From NCBI GenBank assembly GCA_008933995.1, contig WARS01000031.1, positions 6,239,979 to 6,303,978 of the forward strand: 64,000 nucleotides of DNA, given 5' to 3'. This DNA is from Datnioides undecimradiatus. Taxonomy: Eukaryota > Chordata > Actinopteri > Lobotiformes > Datnioididae. Shown piece by piece: positions 1-10,212 of the stretch (positions within the stretch are counted from its first letter, which is position 1; each line of letters begins with the position of its first letter). Below the pieces are notes generated by a model, which was given only the letters and a program-made list of their open reading frames with translations, was not told the DNA's origin and did not search any database. The position numbers were made by a program, and so were the translations under genes.

Positions 1-1520
1 AAAAAAACAGATCAAAATCAGTGCAGCAGAACCAGAGATAGTGTCTATTGTATACCATTGATATACCTTAAAGACCATGGTGCCTACATTACCCACAGTG
101 AAACATATCTTCCAGTTTTCTGGGGAGATTCAGGTGTTAGCAGAGATAAAGAGTAGGCTACAGAGGTGTGATGGACTCACTTTTTTAAATTCAACACCCC
201 AAGATTTATTTAGTATTTAGATCTACAGAACAAATTGACTCAAGTGACGTCTTTTCTTCCAACTATTATCACACATGAAGCAGGACTCCTGTAAACAGAC
301 CGTTTGATGGCTTTTTCTTGTGTCTATTTCCTCTACTGTGCTTCTCAGTCACCTGTTAGTGGAGTTGCTCTGAGTGTTCCTTCGTCTTCACGATGAAAGC
401 TTTTTCCACATCGACAACTCGTCGCCATTTTGGCCTCCATATTTGGCTGCATGTATACTAGTGTCAAATGAAACCTTGACTGCACAGTTTTCTAAAATTA
501 TTATATGATTCCCACAGACCAGTTGGCTGCAGCTTGATTTGGGTGTGTCAGATTAAACATTGAATTTGTAAATAACTTTAAGTTTTAACTTTGTAGAGAT
601 CATCTATAAGAATGCCTTTTAAAATCCACTCTGATTCAATGTTGTAAAACAATAAAACATGAATAAAGGAGGCAAATACTTTTTATCAGCCCCGCATATG
701 TTATCGTATTCACTCCGACAGGGTTTGAGCACTGCTTGGTTACGGCCCTGCTGTCTGCTGCCGTCTCTAAACCAGCAGGGTAAACTGCTCCCTCTTCATG
801 CTCTCATGTTTCTTCTTCACTTTGAAGAACGCAGCTAGAAGTACAGGGCACTGTTTGTAGCTCAGAGGAGGTTTAGTTAGCACACTACTCGAGGCATGTC
901 TGTGTGTCATGTGTGCTGAGTGTGAATGAATGAGAGGAAGATGTGACTGTGCAAGAATCATAATGTGTACACGGGATCTAGAGTTCACTGTGTGTGTCCC
1001 ATTTAATGTATCTGAATCTTTTGAGTCACAGCTACTAGCTGCTGTTGGCTGGTTGTAAAGGCAGCACAGCAAAATATCTCGTGTTGAAAACGGAGCTTTT
1101 TTTTTTAAGCGTGCTCCATTTCAATAAATTATTTGTTTGTATTTTTTATCAGCAGCTTTTGATGATTCAAATTATTTTTTTCCTGTCCATTTCTGTGTTC
1201 CTGTATATGTTTGTAACTACAGTTACATTAAAATAAGCCAGGATTGTAGTTTACACTTTTACTGTATTAAGACGCTCTCATTGTCATTGAGACTGTTGGC
1301 TAAATGGCTAAATCAGCTTGCAAACATTCTCACCGTAACATTGGCATACAGATGGTGCAAAGTTTACCTCATTCACCGTCTTAATTTAACGTGTTAGCAT
1401 GCTCGCATTTGTTAATTATCACTTAACATAAACTTCACCTCAGGATGATGAGAATGTCATTAATGTTGCTGGTTTTTTTAATTCCCACTGTTTGCTAATG
1501 AACCCTTTTTATTTCTACAG
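1..1520 (+). other. rfx7: rfx7 intron (5' part outside window)
   Basis: This stretch precedes the first visible rfx7 exon and ends in a normal acceptor (a pyrimidine-rich run, then CAG at 1518-1520). I see no exon in it. The first coding exons of rfx7 must lie upstream of position 1. It is AT-rich and carries one transposon remnant at about 548-691. Confidence 0.7.
548..691. mobile_element. Tc1/mariner-like terminal fragment (degenerate)
   Basis: The stretch contains a block resembling the terminal region of Tc1/mariner-family elements common in fish. It has an AAATCCACTCTGATTCAATG block, then GTTGTAAAACAATAAAACATG, and ends in GGCAAATACTTTTTAT, the usual outer edge. No transposase reading frame and no matching opposite end are visible, so it is a solo, decayed end inside an rfx7 intron. 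The family is assigned from memory of the motif, not from a search. Confidence 0.55.
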
Positions 1521-4500
1521 CAAGATGTCGAAAAGTTCTCAGACATTGAAAAACTCTACCTCTACCTTAAGTTGCCTTCTGGTCCCAGCACTAACACTGA
1601 TAAAAGGTAAAGACACACTTGCTTCCTGACAGTATTTACAGTGTTTATTTAAGACTGACAGTTGATTAAATATTTATGAAAAAGGAGCTACTTAAACGAT
1701 CAGTCATTGATAGTGACATCTATTTCTGATTACTGTTGTGTTAACAAGGTTTATTATGTGAATCATGTAGAAAAATAATAACAATTACGCACAAATCACA
1801 AATGGATTGCCTTCGTTATGGACAATTCCCCAGGACTGAGGTTACAGTGACTTGTATTGTATCTTGTGCTGTGTCATTTGTAAATCAATCAATGATCACC
1901 ATCTTTCACCATCTCAGTGACCAGAGTGCCCTCTCATCAAGCCGCACACAACAGATGCATGCGTTCAGCTGGATCCGCAATCATTTAGAGGAATACCCAG
2001 AGACCTCTCTTCCCAAACAGGAGGTCTATGATGAATACAAGTAGGTATAAACAGGCACAGATGAGTCCAAAGCTCCAGCAGTGACGTTTTTACTTTATAC
2101 ACAAACAAACTAACCAACTAATTTCAAGTTGAGATACTATTGTTATTGTCTTACTGAAAAAATCAGATTTTTATTTCAGTGTCCAAACTAAAACTTGACT
2201 ATTTATTTGAATGTTTGTCATTGGTGTCACCTTTTGAGTAGATAACAGCGACTAATGTTTGAGATTCTTTCTCCTCCAAATTGCTGCCGGCTAAAGCGTC
2301 AGTATAAATAGACGCTGCAGGCTTGGGAATCACAGAGAGCAGCATGTGTTGGTAATATTAGAATGGAAAGTCTGAGACAGCCATTGAAATGCTCTGACAG
2401 TGTTATGTAACTGTCTTTTTAACTCCACCAGATCAGAAATACAGTGCCCTCCAGATATATTGGCGCCTTTGGGGCAGACAGGTGAAAAGGCTTTAAGAGA
2501 CACACGGTGCTTCACTTCAAAACAACTAAAATATTTTGTTTTGTAGAACAAAACAAATCAAAATTGTTGCACTCAGTTCAAAACTTTATTCCAGTAAATA
2601 CTGAAACCTTTCATAGGGAGTTGTTTCATTTCGATTTGATAGCTGACATTCACATATTTCCCCTGGCACACTGTGTGACATTGTATGCTTGATCATTTAA
2701 AGTAAATTGACTTTATGCTACATCAGTGCACATCTGTATGGTGCATACTGTGGATATGTAACTATTAACCAATATATGGATTTTAATTGATGCTTCAGTT
2801 AAGATATTATGAATTTAAACCTGCAATAACTGATTTGGCACCTGAGGGGCAGCTGTAATCGCAACATTGATGTCACCTTTTAAGTTGATATAGTGAGCGT
2901 GTTATAAAAAAGTTTTGCCTATTTACTACTTAAGCAGCAACCTTATCTTTAATTTGGAGTCATGTTAGTTAATATCTACATTCTTTTATCTCCGTGTTTG
3001 GTCTCCACCAATTCCTGAGAAAAATCTCAGACTTTTTAGCTGCCAAATATCCCGTTAGGTTCACTAGCTAGTCGCTAACGTTGCCTTGTGGTGTTGAGCA
3101 GTTTTGATTCATGACTTATTGTGTTTGTTAATGCACTCATCTTAATTACGTGTATTCTGCCTGTATTGTCTGTCAGGAGCTTCTGTGACAATCTCAACTA
3201 CCACCCACTGAGTGCTGCAGACTTTGGAAAAATGATGAAAAATGTCTTCCCGAACATGAAGGCGCGTCGACTTGGCATGAGAGGAAAATCTAAATATCCT
3301 TCAGTGGAATGGATTGTAACAGTCTGGCCTCTGTCTCTGGTCACAGACCATCTGCTGCTGCAGTTCATAAGCCCTCTAAATATAGATGTGAAATGAAATC
3401 AAGTCCCCCTCTGCCTCGGGAGCTGAAGCATAATACACTGGCCCCTCAGCAGAGTCACTGTGATCTTGACCTTCACAAATAAGTCTTATTTTCTTCTTTG
3501 CTTAACTTTATCTTCATTCATTCAGGTTAATGAACTTGTATTTGGTAAAGGTGATATGATAAGTCAGTGATTTTACATTTAAATGTTTCACAGTTGAAAG
3601 GAGTTTGCTTTGAATTCATATTAGCAAACTGTCTAAATAATTAATGATTTATAATTATTTATACAATATTTCCAGAAAAAGCCATAATAAACATAATCTG
3701 TTGAATATAAACATATTAAACACATGCAAAAATGTCAAATTGCTTTAAATAACAGTAGTTCAACTCTTTCAACAACCATAAATTGTATTGACACATACTG
3801 CAGCTACAAATGACTACAACGTTTACAGTTCCTAAATTTATTAAAGGGTTGTTTTCTTCACATTTTGAGCAGCTCGTGGTACTAGATTGCTTTAAAAAGG
3901 TCTTCAGTTTGTTTTGACTCCAGGTACTTGATTTAACGACTTTTCATCCATAAAATACCATAATGTCCCTGATTAAAGGAGCTTAAAAGGGTTGAATCTC
4001 TGTCACATACGTACAGTACAAAATGTTTGAATACAAATTCACTCTGAATTATTTGAGGCTGTTGGACTGAAAGGGAGGTGTTCATGCTGTTATTCATAGA
4101 GCTCAGTGTCGGTTTACACTTCTCACTACAAGTGCTGTCCTATCATCGTGTGTTTAATTATTCTAATGTCAACTGTTTGCAAAGACCAGATGACAAAACG
4201 AACTAGATCAAAAAACAGTGTTAGAAGCTGGCGGATTATACTAGTCACAGCATTCAAATCAGTCATAAGCATTTTAACACAGTCAGGCAACTTCTCTCCG
4301 AGTTAAGCCTTATTTGAGGTGCTTGAACTAAGATACAACATGTAATCAAAAGAATCTGCATGTTTTGATTTGTGCAAATAGTGCCATGTGACTGAAATCC
4401 TGCTAAAATAGTCAGTCACTTCACTTAATGTTATATATGTTATATAGATCCAGCCTTAGAGACGATGTCAGTAGATGTATTAATTAAGTACTTTTAATAA

Positions 4501-4694
4501 TGTTATGTTGATAAGCTAATTGTCATCCCAAAGTGGTGTGTGTACTGTATATTGCTCACATATGTTGAGTTTCTGGATTCATCTGTTTGTGATCTTAACA
4601 CCAGCTTACATATTGCTACAGCGGACTGAGGAAGAGGCCCTTTGTTCACATGCCATCCTTACCCACCCTGGATCTCCATAAAACAGGAGAGGGA
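1521..4694 (+). CDS. rfx7: rfx7 exons encoding the RFX winged-helix DNA-binding domain
   Basis: These four exons (1521-1606, 1918-2040, 3177-3293, 4610-4694) carry the N-terminal RFX7 block and the whole DNA-binding domain. Junction phases fit: AG+T gives Ser, AA+G gives Lys, and AA+A gives Lys in KSKYCYSG. The domain holds the recognition-helix stretch [15 protein letters not shown] and ends with [18 protein letters not shown]. The last part is the PxLPxL motif that ANKRA2/RFXANK-type ankyrin repeats bind in the RFX5/RFX7 subfamily (established for the family; inferred here). Three of the four junctions, including those after 1606 and 2040, are ordinary GT-AG; the third intron is not, and is listed separately. 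The introns 2041-3176 and 3294-4609 exceed 1 kb and hold no other exon. Confidence 0.92.
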
Positions 4695-7600
4695 GTAAGC
4701 ACATTTACATCTTTGTCTCTCTAACATTTCAGAATAATCTTGAGTCTTTTTGTGTCTTGACTCCATTACCATCACTGTCCACTCAAGCATTGTGTCATAT
4801 ATAAATAACATGTATACATATACTGTGTGCAGCTGCAGTGTGATGTCCTGGAGTCAGCAGGCCAGCTGAGCAGCATACAGGAGGATGTGCGGTTTGCAGC
4901 CTGTGATCTGGTGTGTGAGTGGGCTCAGAAAGTGCTGAAGCGCCAGTTTGATGCCGTTGAAGACTTGGCTCGCTTCCTAATTGACAGCCATTACATTAGC
5001 AACAAGTCTTTGGCAGCTCTAACCATTACAACTGGCACAGCAACAGGTAAGTTCAGATGGTTTCATGCCCACGTAAGTCAATAGTGGCATCTACTGGTAG
5101 TGGACTGATACTGTACCAGACAGCTTGTTTCATGAGGACAGCTGTTGTTTTTCCTTATGGCTGAAACTTTTGCAAGTTTATCTGAGTACTCCTGCACACA
5201 CATACATAAGGCAGCTCAGTATGTATATAAACAACAATTGTTATCATTCATTAAGATATCAATCATTAAGATAATAATCTTTAAAAACCTACAGCTACTG
5301 TCTGCACAAGCCTTCAGCAGAGTAAAAACAGTGGATCTAGGAAGATTAGCAACTCCTACAAGAAAGCTTATGTGAATCTATTAATGTAACATGAAAATGA
5401 AGCTTGTAAAATAACATATCCTGGAGGATGAAAGACAGGTTATCACATTTTTGTTAAAAACAATAGCATGATTTTTGTCTATCCCCTTGTTTCCCTTCTG
5501 CAGAGATTAATACACCACAGTCAGTCTCAGCATTTGTCCCCACTGCTGAGGCTCACTCCTACCAGCCTCATGCTACCACCTTGTCCTCTCCTTCTGTTGA
5601 TGCGAAGCAGCAGCTCCAGAGGAAGATTCAGAGGAAACAACAAGAGCAGAAGCTGCACTCTCCTTCACCTGGAGAGGGACAAACAAAGAGGGCAGAAGAC
5701 GCTATGCCTTGTGCAAGCCCTACTCCTCCGTCACCTCAGCCAACCATCGGCATTGTGGTCGCTGCAGTCCCAAGCCCCATTACGGTGAGGGAGCTGTTTC
5801 TGTCCATTATGATATAAATGAATTAACTTTACTTCAATGTACATGTCTATGAACATGTAAAAAAAACTTTAAATCATCATGCTGTCAGACAGCTTGTGAG
5901 TATTGCTTCCAATTCAGTTGTTCCACTCTCTGACTTACTTTTTCTCTCTGCAGGTACAGCGAAGCAGGCAGCTTATGTCCCCCAGTCCACTGGGAACAGT
6001 AGAGAACAAAGTGCTGCCTATTAATTTCCAAATGGTGACCCAGCCGATGAAGCAGAGCCCCAAAACCCCACAGAATATTCTAACCAGTCCTGCAGGAGAA
6101 CGCACTGCTCGACAGCGATATGCACAAATCCTGCCAAAACCTTCAGCCACAACTGCCATTACTCTGCGTTCGCCCTCCGCCATGATCATCGGCAACAGCC
6201 CCATAAAGACTGTCATGACTACATGTCACGTCAGCCCAGTCAGTTTGGTCAAAATGGCAGCCATATCTCTTGCACCCAGTAGCAGCAATACCACTGCTTC
6301 CCTCCCAAGCACCACTCTGCGGCCAGCATCGGCAGACATTAGCAGTTCTGCAGTTGCAGAAGACATAAACTACAATCAGAGCACCAGGAGCACCTCTGCA
6401 GTCCCAATGCTGGCCCCAGTGGCCAGGCCAGGGCAGGCTGCTACCACCCAAACCATTGATGTCGAAATGGAAGTTGAAGCTATACATAAAAATAGTCAAA
6501 TGCAAAATGCCAGCAGTCTCATTTTGACTGAAGGAGCAATGGTAAACAGGGCTGGAGGGGCTGTACAGAGGGCTGCCAGTGTGCCCATACCTCAGACCAG
6601 AGGCTTCCTGGGTCTGGAGGAAACATCCTGCACTAATTGCAACGGAAAGTCCATGTTAACCACCATCACTGCAACAGGAGTTGAAAGCAGCAATAATAGT
6701 TCTAATAATACAAGCACTTTGCACTTAACTCCCACCACTGATAAAACCACTGCTTTTTCTTGTCCGAACACCAGCTCAACACCTTCATGTGGGGAAGGCA
6801 GCAGTGTAACATCAACAAAGGAAGGATTTTTGTCCACTAAGAGCCTCAGGAAGCGCTCGGGCCACATTCCAGACCCGTCACCAGTCAAACGGGTTTTTAT
6901 GCCGCAGCAGGCAGTAGATGGCACTGTTGGACTTGGATATGGGATTAGAAACACAGTAGGTAACGTCCCCAGGCCAGGAGCTCCAGTTAGACCTGAAAGT
7001 GCACCGGCGTCCAGGGAGGTAGAGACAAAAATGAGTTCTGGGTCGTCCACTCAAGTCCAAGTCGCGCTCTGCACTTCCTCTTTCAGAGCCAGTGGCTTCT
7101 ATTCTATTGACAAAACACAGAGCTCAATGCAGAGGAAAAACACCTCCACTGTTATGGAAACTTGCACCTCTGCCAGTCACGCATTAATACAGCAACAGCA
7201 GGGCCACACAATGGCTAACGTGCACGCCATAACTAGTAACCCCATCCTCCAAAAACATTCAGGTGCAACTGATATCAGGGGTTCAAACTCAACCACAGGG
7301 AGCCTGGAGGCAGTTCAACAACAGAGCTACTCTCAGACCAACCCTGCCACTGAACCCTTAAACTTTTTAAATCAACCTTCATCGTCCAGTCAGCCAGCCA
7401 CACAGACGGGTATGGATTTCTTTCAGTTTGATGATGACGTGACTCAGGACAGCATTGTAGAGGAGCTGGTGCAGATGGAAGAGCAGATGAAACTTAACAA
7501 CCTGCAGGAGTTTGGAGGCTGTGTCACACTCCAAGGCCAACAGGCTATGATGCCGGACAACATAATGTCCAGCAATCAGGCCATGACTGCTCTCTATCAT

Positions 7601-9202
7601 CCCTCAAGCAGTCACAGCAACCCCATCCAAACTCCAACACCCACACCAACTCCCACGCCCACATCAGAAATGATAGGAGGAGGCCAAGGCCTCACCAGAG
7701 AGAGCCCCTGCTCCCGCATCGCCTCCACAACCCCAGTGGACAGCGCACTGGGAAGCAGTCGTCACACCCCAGTTGGCACTCCACACTCCAACTGCAGCAG
7801 TAATGTGCCTCCTAGTCCAGTGGAGTGCAGGAACCCATTTGCATTCACGCCCATCAACTCCAGCATCACAGGTTTTCATGACGGCAGCACAGTCTCCAGC
7901 AGCCCTGTGAAGCCCATGCAAAGACCGATGGCCACTCACCCAGACAAGACCAGGCTGGAGTGGATGAATAATAGTTACAACAGCAGCGGCGGGAGCTTGA
8001 ACAAGTCAAACAGTGGGATGGGAATCCTCCCAAGCTATCAAGGCCTGATAGGTGACACTTTTCAAAAGCCCCATGCCTTTGCTGTCCCCCACGCCCGGCA
8101 CCACGACAGCCACTTTGGCCGTTTGACCCCAATCTCGCCTGTGCAGCAGCAGGTGGCTAGCATGACAAACATGACCAAGCAGGAGGGTTTTGCTGTTCCT
8201 GCTCCTCTGGATAACAAAGCCAACAACACAAATGCTACAACTTCTCGCTGTCGCAGTGTAAGCCCCGCTGTACATCAGAGGAATTTGAGTGGAAACACAG
8301 GAAACCTTCCTTACATCCCTCGTTCAGTAGTGTCTCCCTTTAACTCACCTGTGACACCTGAGGTGTTAAACATCTTTGCAAACAGCCAGACAAATCTTGG
8401 GGTCAACAGCATGGCACAGAGGAGTCATTCTGTGCCTCTCAGCATCATGATGCAAACCGAGGTCCTGCCCACACCGGGCCAGCAATGCAACAACAAAAAC
8501 ATCACCAGTGTCCTGCTGAACAAGCTGGATGGGGACCACGATGACACTGTGCGGGGTCTGGGCATTAACAATTTACCCTCTAGCTATACTGCACGCATGA
8601 ACCTCACACAGATCCTTGAGTCTGACCCAAACCTGTCCTGCAGCAACAGCCACGTCAGCCTGATGACCTCTGACTCCACCAGCATATGCAAGTTGCAGAG
8701 GTCGAATTACCTCATTGAAAATGCCATCAATGAGCAAATGATGCTGTCAGCAGGTGACAGCCAGGCACAGTCGGCCTCTGGAGAGCAGCATCAACAGCAG
8801 TCTATGTTGTTATCTTTGAGCTCACAGCAGTGTCAAGAAGATCTGCAGCAGCATCAGCAGCTGGATTTCAGCAGCACTGTGAAAGACCTCCTGACAGTCA
8901 ACAGCCTGACTGCTGGCAATCAGCAAATGGAGCAAGGCTCAGAGATGACCGCAAGCGGGGCAGATTTTCCCTGTGAAATCAGAATGACTTCAGAGCTCTC
9001 CAGTAGCATGAATGACCTTAACGCATTGGACACAAACCTTTTGTTTGATCCCAGCCAGCAGCAAGTGCAATATCAAAACGCAGCTGCAGAGGAGCTGGTG
9101 AATGATCCGCTGTTCCAGCAAATTACCAGTGAGGCGGCACATTCAAGTGGACTTGACTGGCTTGAGAGCAAAGATCACCCAACTGTTGGGTTGATGGGTT
9201 AG
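1521..9202 (+). CDS. rfx7: rfx7, regulatory factor X7 transcription factor (5'-truncated by the window)
   Basis: RFX7 is a nuclear winged-helix factor that binds X-box DNA. Coding exons are 1521-1606, 1918-2040, 3177-3293, 4610-4694, 4833-5046, 5504-5784 and 5954-9202. They sum to 4155 nt, an exact 1385 codons, and the frame stays open throughout. The first exon starts in phase 0 and reads [20 protein letters not shown], a block I recognise from RFX7. The DNA-binding domain covers about in-window residues 40-115 ([38 protein letters not shown]). It is followed by a PxLPxL-type ankyrin-repeat docking motif ([10 protein letters not shown]) and a long Ser/Thr/Pro/Gln-rich tail. The protein ends in [12 protein letters not shown], like the vertebrate C-terminus. 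The N-terminal exons lie upstream. Fish often have two rfx7 copies; the conserved nedd4-prtg neighbours are recorded here, but I cannot say which copy this is. Confidence 0.95.
2440..2610. mobile_element. possible DNA-transposon terminal remnant
   Basis: Inside rfx7 intron 2041-3176 a block begins TACAGTGCCCTCCAGATATA and continues TTGGCGCCTTTGGGGC. It resembles the CAGTGCCCTCC-type ends of non-autonomous DNA transposons common in teleosts. No opposite inverted end and no target-site duplication could be found by eye. A similar GGCACCTGAGGGGCAG string lies near 2838 in direct orientation, which does not help. Confidence 0.3.
3294..4609 (+). other. rfx7: U12-type AT-AC intron in rfx7
   Basis: The 1316-nt intron begins ATATCCTTC at 3294, matching the minor-spliceosome AT-AC donor consensus ATATCCTTT at 8 of 9 positions. 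Near the 3' end is TCTTAAC (4593-4599), close to the U12 branch consensus TTCCTTAAC. The intron ends in TTAC at 4609, about 11 nt after the branch adenosine and within the usual U12 spacing. Joining 3293 to 4610 restores the family-invariant [12 protein letters not shown] exactly and in frame. The GT-AG alternative (3303 to 4605) would insert five residues, YPSLT, into the DNA-binding domain and has a poor donor. Confidence 0.88.
4833..5784 (+). CDS. rfx7: rfx7 exons 5 and 6 of the visible set
   Basis: Exon 4833-5046 encodes [14 protein letters not shown] and then [20 protein letters not shown]. This corresponds to the helical region after the DNA-binding domain in RFX5/RFX7 ([10 protein letters not shown] is a near-invariant run). 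It ends in one overhanging base before GTAAGT. Exon 5504-5784 completes that codon (Glu) and encodes a Ser/Pro-rich linker with a basic, Gln-rich patch, [16 protein letters not shown]. It ends in phase 0 before GTGAGG. The 457-nt intron between them and the 169-nt intron after them show nothing else. The acceptor at 4832 was preferred over the CAG at 4838 because it keeps the Gly-Leu of the family. Confidence 0.9.
5954..9202 (+). CDS. rfx7: rfx7 large terminal coding exon
   Basis: This single 3249-nt exon encodes about 1082 residues and the stop (TAG 9200-9202). It starts after CAG at 5953, giving [16 protein letters not shown]. The protein is low-complexity: Ser/Thr-rich and Asn-rich stretches, many S/T-P sites (including TPVGTPHSN and SPVKPMQ), a [10 protein letters not shown] run from a CCCAC-type repeat near 7631-7663, and a basic patch [17 protein letters not shown] that could serve in nuclear import. 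The acidic-amphipathic [20 protein letters not shown] and the terminal [19 protein letters not shown] blocks look conserved with mammalian RFX7. A huge last exon is typical of this gene. Open frames on the other strand here are shadows. Confidence 0.95.
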   Translation, partial: VQRSRQLMSPSPLGTVENKVLPINFQMVTQPMKQSPKTPQNILTSPAGERTARQRYAQILPKPSATTAITLRSPSAMIIGNSPIKTVMTTCHVSPVSLVKMAAISLAPSSSNTTASLPSTTLRPASADISSSAVAEDINYNQSTRSTSAVPMLAPVARPGQAATTQTIDVEMEVEAIHKNSQMQNASSLILTEGAMVNRAGGAVQRAASVPIPQTRGFLGLEETSCTNCNGKSMLTTITATGVESSNNSSNNTSTLHLTPTTDKTTAFSCPNTSSTPSCGEGSSVTSTKEGFLSTKSLRKRSGHIPDPSPVKRVFMPQQAVDGTVGLGYGIRNTVGNVPRPGAPVRPESAPASREVETKMSSGSSTQVQVALCTSSFRASGFYSIDKTQSSMQRKNTSTVMETCTSASHALIQQQQGHTMANVHAITSNPILQKHSGATDIRGSNSTTGSLEAVQQQSYSQTNPATEPLNFLNQPSSSSQPATQTGMDFFQFDDDVTQDSIVEELVQMEEQMKLNNLQEFGGCVTLQGQQAMMPDNIMSSNQAMTALYHPSSSHSNPIQTPTPTPTPTPTSEMIGGGQGLTRESPCSRIASTTPVDSALGSSRHTPVGTPHSNCSSNVPPSPVECRNPFAFTPINSSITGFHDGSTVSSSPVKPMQRPMATHPDKTRLEWMNNSYNSSGGSLNKSNSGMGILPSYQGLIGDTFQKPHAFAVPHARHHDSHFGRLTPISPVQQQVASMTNMTKQEGFAVPAPLDNKANNTNATTSRCRSVSPAVHQRNLSGNTGNLPYIPRSVVSPFNSPVTPEVLNIFANSQTNLGVNSMAQRSHSVPLSIMMQTEVLPTPGQQCNNKNITSVLLNKLDGDHDDTVRGLGINNLPSSYTARMNLTQILESDPNLSCSNSHVSLMTSDSTSICKLQRSNYLIENAINEQMMLSAGDSQAQSASGEQHQQQSMLLSLSSQQCQEDLQQHQQLDFSSTVKDLLTVNSLTAGNQQMEQGSEMTASGADFPCEIRMTSELSSSMNDLNALDTNLLFDPSQQQVQYQNAAAEELVNDPLFQQITSEAAHSSGLDWLESKDHPTVGLMG

Positions 9203-10194
9203 AAATAGAGCTTTTTTTGGTCATGTTGAACATGTTAATCTGTGGTTACTGTTTGTTTTTATTTATTTTCAGACATATACTTGCAATGCACTGGACACGT
9301 TGAGGTTTGTCCAGTTTAAGTGCCAGGCTGAACTGCAACGATGCTGCAGCACTCTGATTAAAATGCTGGTCATTTCCCTTTAATCAGAGAACATCACTAC
9401 GTGTTTGATCGAGAGCATTTCCAACACAACACAACAACACTTAAACAAAGGTTACTAAGCAAAAAAAAAAAAAAAAAGACACCAAATCCTAAACCTGTTT
9501 TTTATGTTATGTTTGATATTGTTATGAAAAAAAATCATCAAAGAGAGCCACGAACCTCTTAGTTGAAATGAATGAAACAATATTCTTATTAATAAGCCTT
9601 TAACAACAATGTTTCTTTATATCAGTGTCTAAATCCTGACAACTGCAGGCAGTATCATAAGGTACAAAAGGACAAAATATATTTACTACTGAACAAATAA
9701 TGTGTCATGATTGAAACATTTGTGTGCGATCTATACTGAAAAAACTGGAAGAACACAAGTTGACGAAGTGACTGAAAGCCAAATAAATATGTTAAACTGT
9801 TATTTTCAAAGTTGTGAAAGTCACTTGCTGGTGTCCACATTTTCAAGCCTTCTTTCATATAAAACCACCGTGACAATCATCACAGACTTTGGGCATCTCA
9901 CAATGAACCAATAATTTAAGAAAACAAATCACCCTCTCTGATGTACAGGCAGAGCTTAGACCACCCAAAGATACTGATATCAATAATGTGATGAGGCACC
10001 TGTTTCACTCTGTTTTCTGTGTCAAACGACATTTGCAAAAGTTTTTAAAAAATATGTCTATTGATGTCATAACTGTAACTCTTTTCATGCAAAATATGTC
10101 TTTGTTCACTGTTTAATCCATACATTTATTAGGAAATATCAGCAATACAATATATGGAAAAAATAATGATCCCTTTTGAGTGGTACTGAGTTTT

Positions 10195-10212
10195 TTAGTG
10201 TGTACACACTAA
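10195..10212. repeat. 18-bp perfect palindrome in rfx7 3' UTR
   Basis: TTAGTGTGTACACACTAA reads identically on both strands with no spacer. It lies in the putative 3' UTR. It is partly explained by TG/CA dinucleotide content, so function is uncertain. Confidence 0.8.

Noticed and set aside
3177..3396. Reading straight through the third visible rfx7 exon to the stop after NIDVK, or splicing at the GT at 3304.
   Set aside because: Sequence after KSK stops matching RFX7, and the 3304 donor is poor. The AT-AC junction 3293/4610 restores the invariant KSKYCYSG exactly.
5935..8275. Several open frames of 70-150 codons on the - strand opposite the rfx7 last exon.
   Set aside because: They are antisense shadows of a long GC-richer coding exon and resemble no known family.
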